This document shows, in pieces, positions 4,265 through 5,202 of a stretch of DNA of 5,202 nucleotides. Numbering within the stretch: position 1 is the first letter of the stretch; each line of letters starts with the position of its first letter. Below the pieces are notes generated by a model. It ran no database searches and was not told the DNA's origin. It worked only from the letters and a program-made list of their open reading frames with translations. The translations under genes were made by a program, and so were the position numbers. This DNA is from Anaerolineae bacterium (lineage in GTDB: Bacteria > Chloroflexota > Anaerolineae > Aggregatilineales > Phototrophicaceae): the NCBI GenBank assembly GCA_015492875.1, contig WGEI01000019.1, forward strand, positions 1 through 5,202, read 5' to 3'.

Positions 4265-5083
4265 TTGAAAGACGAAAAACGAGAACAACCACTTCCCCCT
4301 TCGCTCTATACGGAAGAATACTTCCGCACTGCTTGCGAAGGCTACGATGAGTTTAACGAATCTGACGGCCAACGTCTATCGCGCCGTTTAGAAGCCGCTT
4401 TTGCGCTGGCAGAGGTCAAACCCAATATGAAGGTGTTGGACGTTGGCTGTGGGCGTGGCGAGATTTTGCGCCACTGTGCCGAACGGGGCGCTTACGCTTA
4501 TGGCATCGACTATGCCCCCGTCGCGGTAGAGCTATCGCACGAAGTCATCGGTGCGATGACTCCCGAAGATGCCGCCCGCACTGGTGTCATGCTGGCCGAC
4601 GCCAAAAAGCTCCCCTTCGCTGATAAGTCCTTCGATCGCGTGTTGATGTTCGACGTTGTCGAGCACCTGCACTCGTGGGAGCTACACGAGGCGATGTTGG
4701 AAGTGCGGCGCGTCCTCAAAGATGATGGGCGTTTCATCGTCCATACCGCGCCCAATGTTTGGTATGACCGCTATGCCTATCCAATCGTGCGCCAATTCCG
4801 CCGCTTGATGGGGCAGGGGCATCTTTACCCTAAAGACCCGCGCCAATTCGGTGTGGCCGTCAACGAGCATGTCCATGTCAACGAGCAATCGCTGTGGAGC
4901 ATGAAGCGCGCCCTCCGTGAAGCTGGCTTTGAGGGCAAGGTGTGGCTAGATAGCCCCCCGCAAAACCGTCAAGAGCCATTCATCTTAACTTGGTTGCGCA
5001 AATTGGCTTTTGAAACTGTGCCGCTGCGTTGGTTTTTCCAGCGCGAGGTCTTTGCAGTTGCGGCAAAGCGCCGTAGCAAGTAA
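4265..5083 (+). CDS. Class I SAM-dependent methyltransferase
   Basis: The product has 272 residues and a Rossmann-like methyltransferase domain at about 50-165. Motif I is VLDVGCGRGE (57-66), the glycine-rich loop that binds S-adenosylmethionine. D82 in 'GIDYAP' is the acidic residue expected to hold the ribose. 'ADAKKLPFADKSFDRVLMFD' (111-130) covers the adenine-contacting Asp and motif IV. 'VVEHL' and 'RRVLKDDGRFIVHTAPN' (148-164) complete a Methyltransf_11-type fold. A C-terminal region (166-272) with 'NEHVHVNEQSLWSMKRALREAGF' and a Trp/Phe-rich hydrophobic segment probably forms the substrate lid. The substrate cannot be deduced; small-molecule, lipid or glycan acceptors are all possible. 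The start is TTG: no ATG or GTG lies upstream in frame before the stop at 4211, and the next ATG would cut into motif I. Only a weak AGG lies upstream. It has its own promoter and diverges from the sigma operon. Confidence 0.93.
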   Translation: MKDEKREQPLPPSLYTEEYFRTACEGYDEFNESDGQRLSRRLEAAFALAEVKPNMKVLDVGCGRGEILRHCAERGAYAYGIDYAPVAVELSHEVIGAMTPEDAARTGVMLADAKKLPFADKSFDRVLMFDVVEHLHSWELHEAMLEVRRVLKDDGRFIVHTAPNVWYDRYAYPIVRQFRRLMGQGHLYPKDPRQFGVAVNEHVHVNEQSLWSMKRALREAGFEGKVWLDSPPQNRQEPFILTWLRKLAFETVPLRWFFQREVFAVAAKRRSK

Positions 5084-5147
5084 AGTTGGCTTAAACGGTG
5101 TAAATGCTAAAAAGTAATCGTCAAGATGAGTTGTGGGGCACGGCTAT

Positions 5148-5201
5148 ATGCGTGACAAAAGACCAGTTGATGAACTTTCCATAGAAGAGTTGGAACGTAT
5201 A
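5148..5201 (+). CDS. Start of a further gene, truncated by the right edge
   Basis: Eighteen codons are visible from the ATG at 5148, reading MRDKRPVDELSIEELERI, with the frame still open at the window end. GGGG at 5135-5138 lies 9 bases before the start. The pattern 'RPVDELSIEELER' resembles, from memory, the N-terminus of uncharacterised Anaerolineae proteins that continue into a charged helical region. That resemblance needs a search. It follows the methyltransferase by 64 bases on the same strand and could be in the same operon, as no terminator is visible between them. Confidence 0.55.
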   Translation, partial: MRDKRPVDELSIEELERI

Positions 5202-5202
5202 C

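Noticed and set aside
4510..4888. Two minus-strand open frames of 81 and 68 residues.
   Set aside because: They lie wholly inside the methyltransferase gene, whose motifs are unmistakable, and show no domain of their own.

Overview
The window most likely comes from a Chloroflexota genome, probably an Anaerolineae-like lineage. This is an inference from gene style, not from a marker gene. The clues are a bacterial WD40 protein built on 'WSPDG' blades, an ECF sigma factor directly followed by a DUF5667-type membrane protein with a long Thr-Pro-rich tail, and a protein N-terminus reading RPVDELSIEELERI at the right edge. No rRNA, tRNA, CRISPR array, insertion sequence or attachment site is visible.

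Layout. 1-700 (+): the 3' end of a WD40 beta-propeller gene, open at the left edge. 773-1225 (+): a 150-residue protein of unknown function. 1222-2117 (-): two tandem, paralogous Doc/Fic-domain genes in one transcription unit. No Phd-like antitoxin lies beside them, and their promoter region carries AT-rich overlapping palindromes. 2241-2273 (-): a Rho-independent terminator closing the next unit. 2303-4059 (-): an ECF sigma factor gene and, overlapping it by 4 bases, a DUF5667 single-pass membrane protein, which is a candidate regulator of the sigma factor. 4060-4264: a divergent control region dense in inverted repeats, with a near-consensus sigma-70 promoter on the + strand. 4265-5083 (+): a class I SAM-dependent methyltransferase. 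5148 to the right edge (+): the first 18 codons of another gene.

How the parts work together. The sigma/DUF5667 pair looks like a self-contained signalling module: a cytosolic N-terminal region that could hold the sigma factor, one membrane helix, and an outer-surface stalk. The Doc/Fic pair looks like two toxin-type nucleotide or phosphate transferases whose usual neutralising partner is absent locally. The methyltransferase has its own promoter, flanked by two dyad elements, and shares its upstream region with the sigma operon. Nothing visible links the three modules biochemically.

The least routine parts are the antitoxin-less Doc/Fic pair with its hybrid active-site motifs, the palindromes upstream of it, and the nested, mutually exclusive inverted repeats in the sigma-factor leader.
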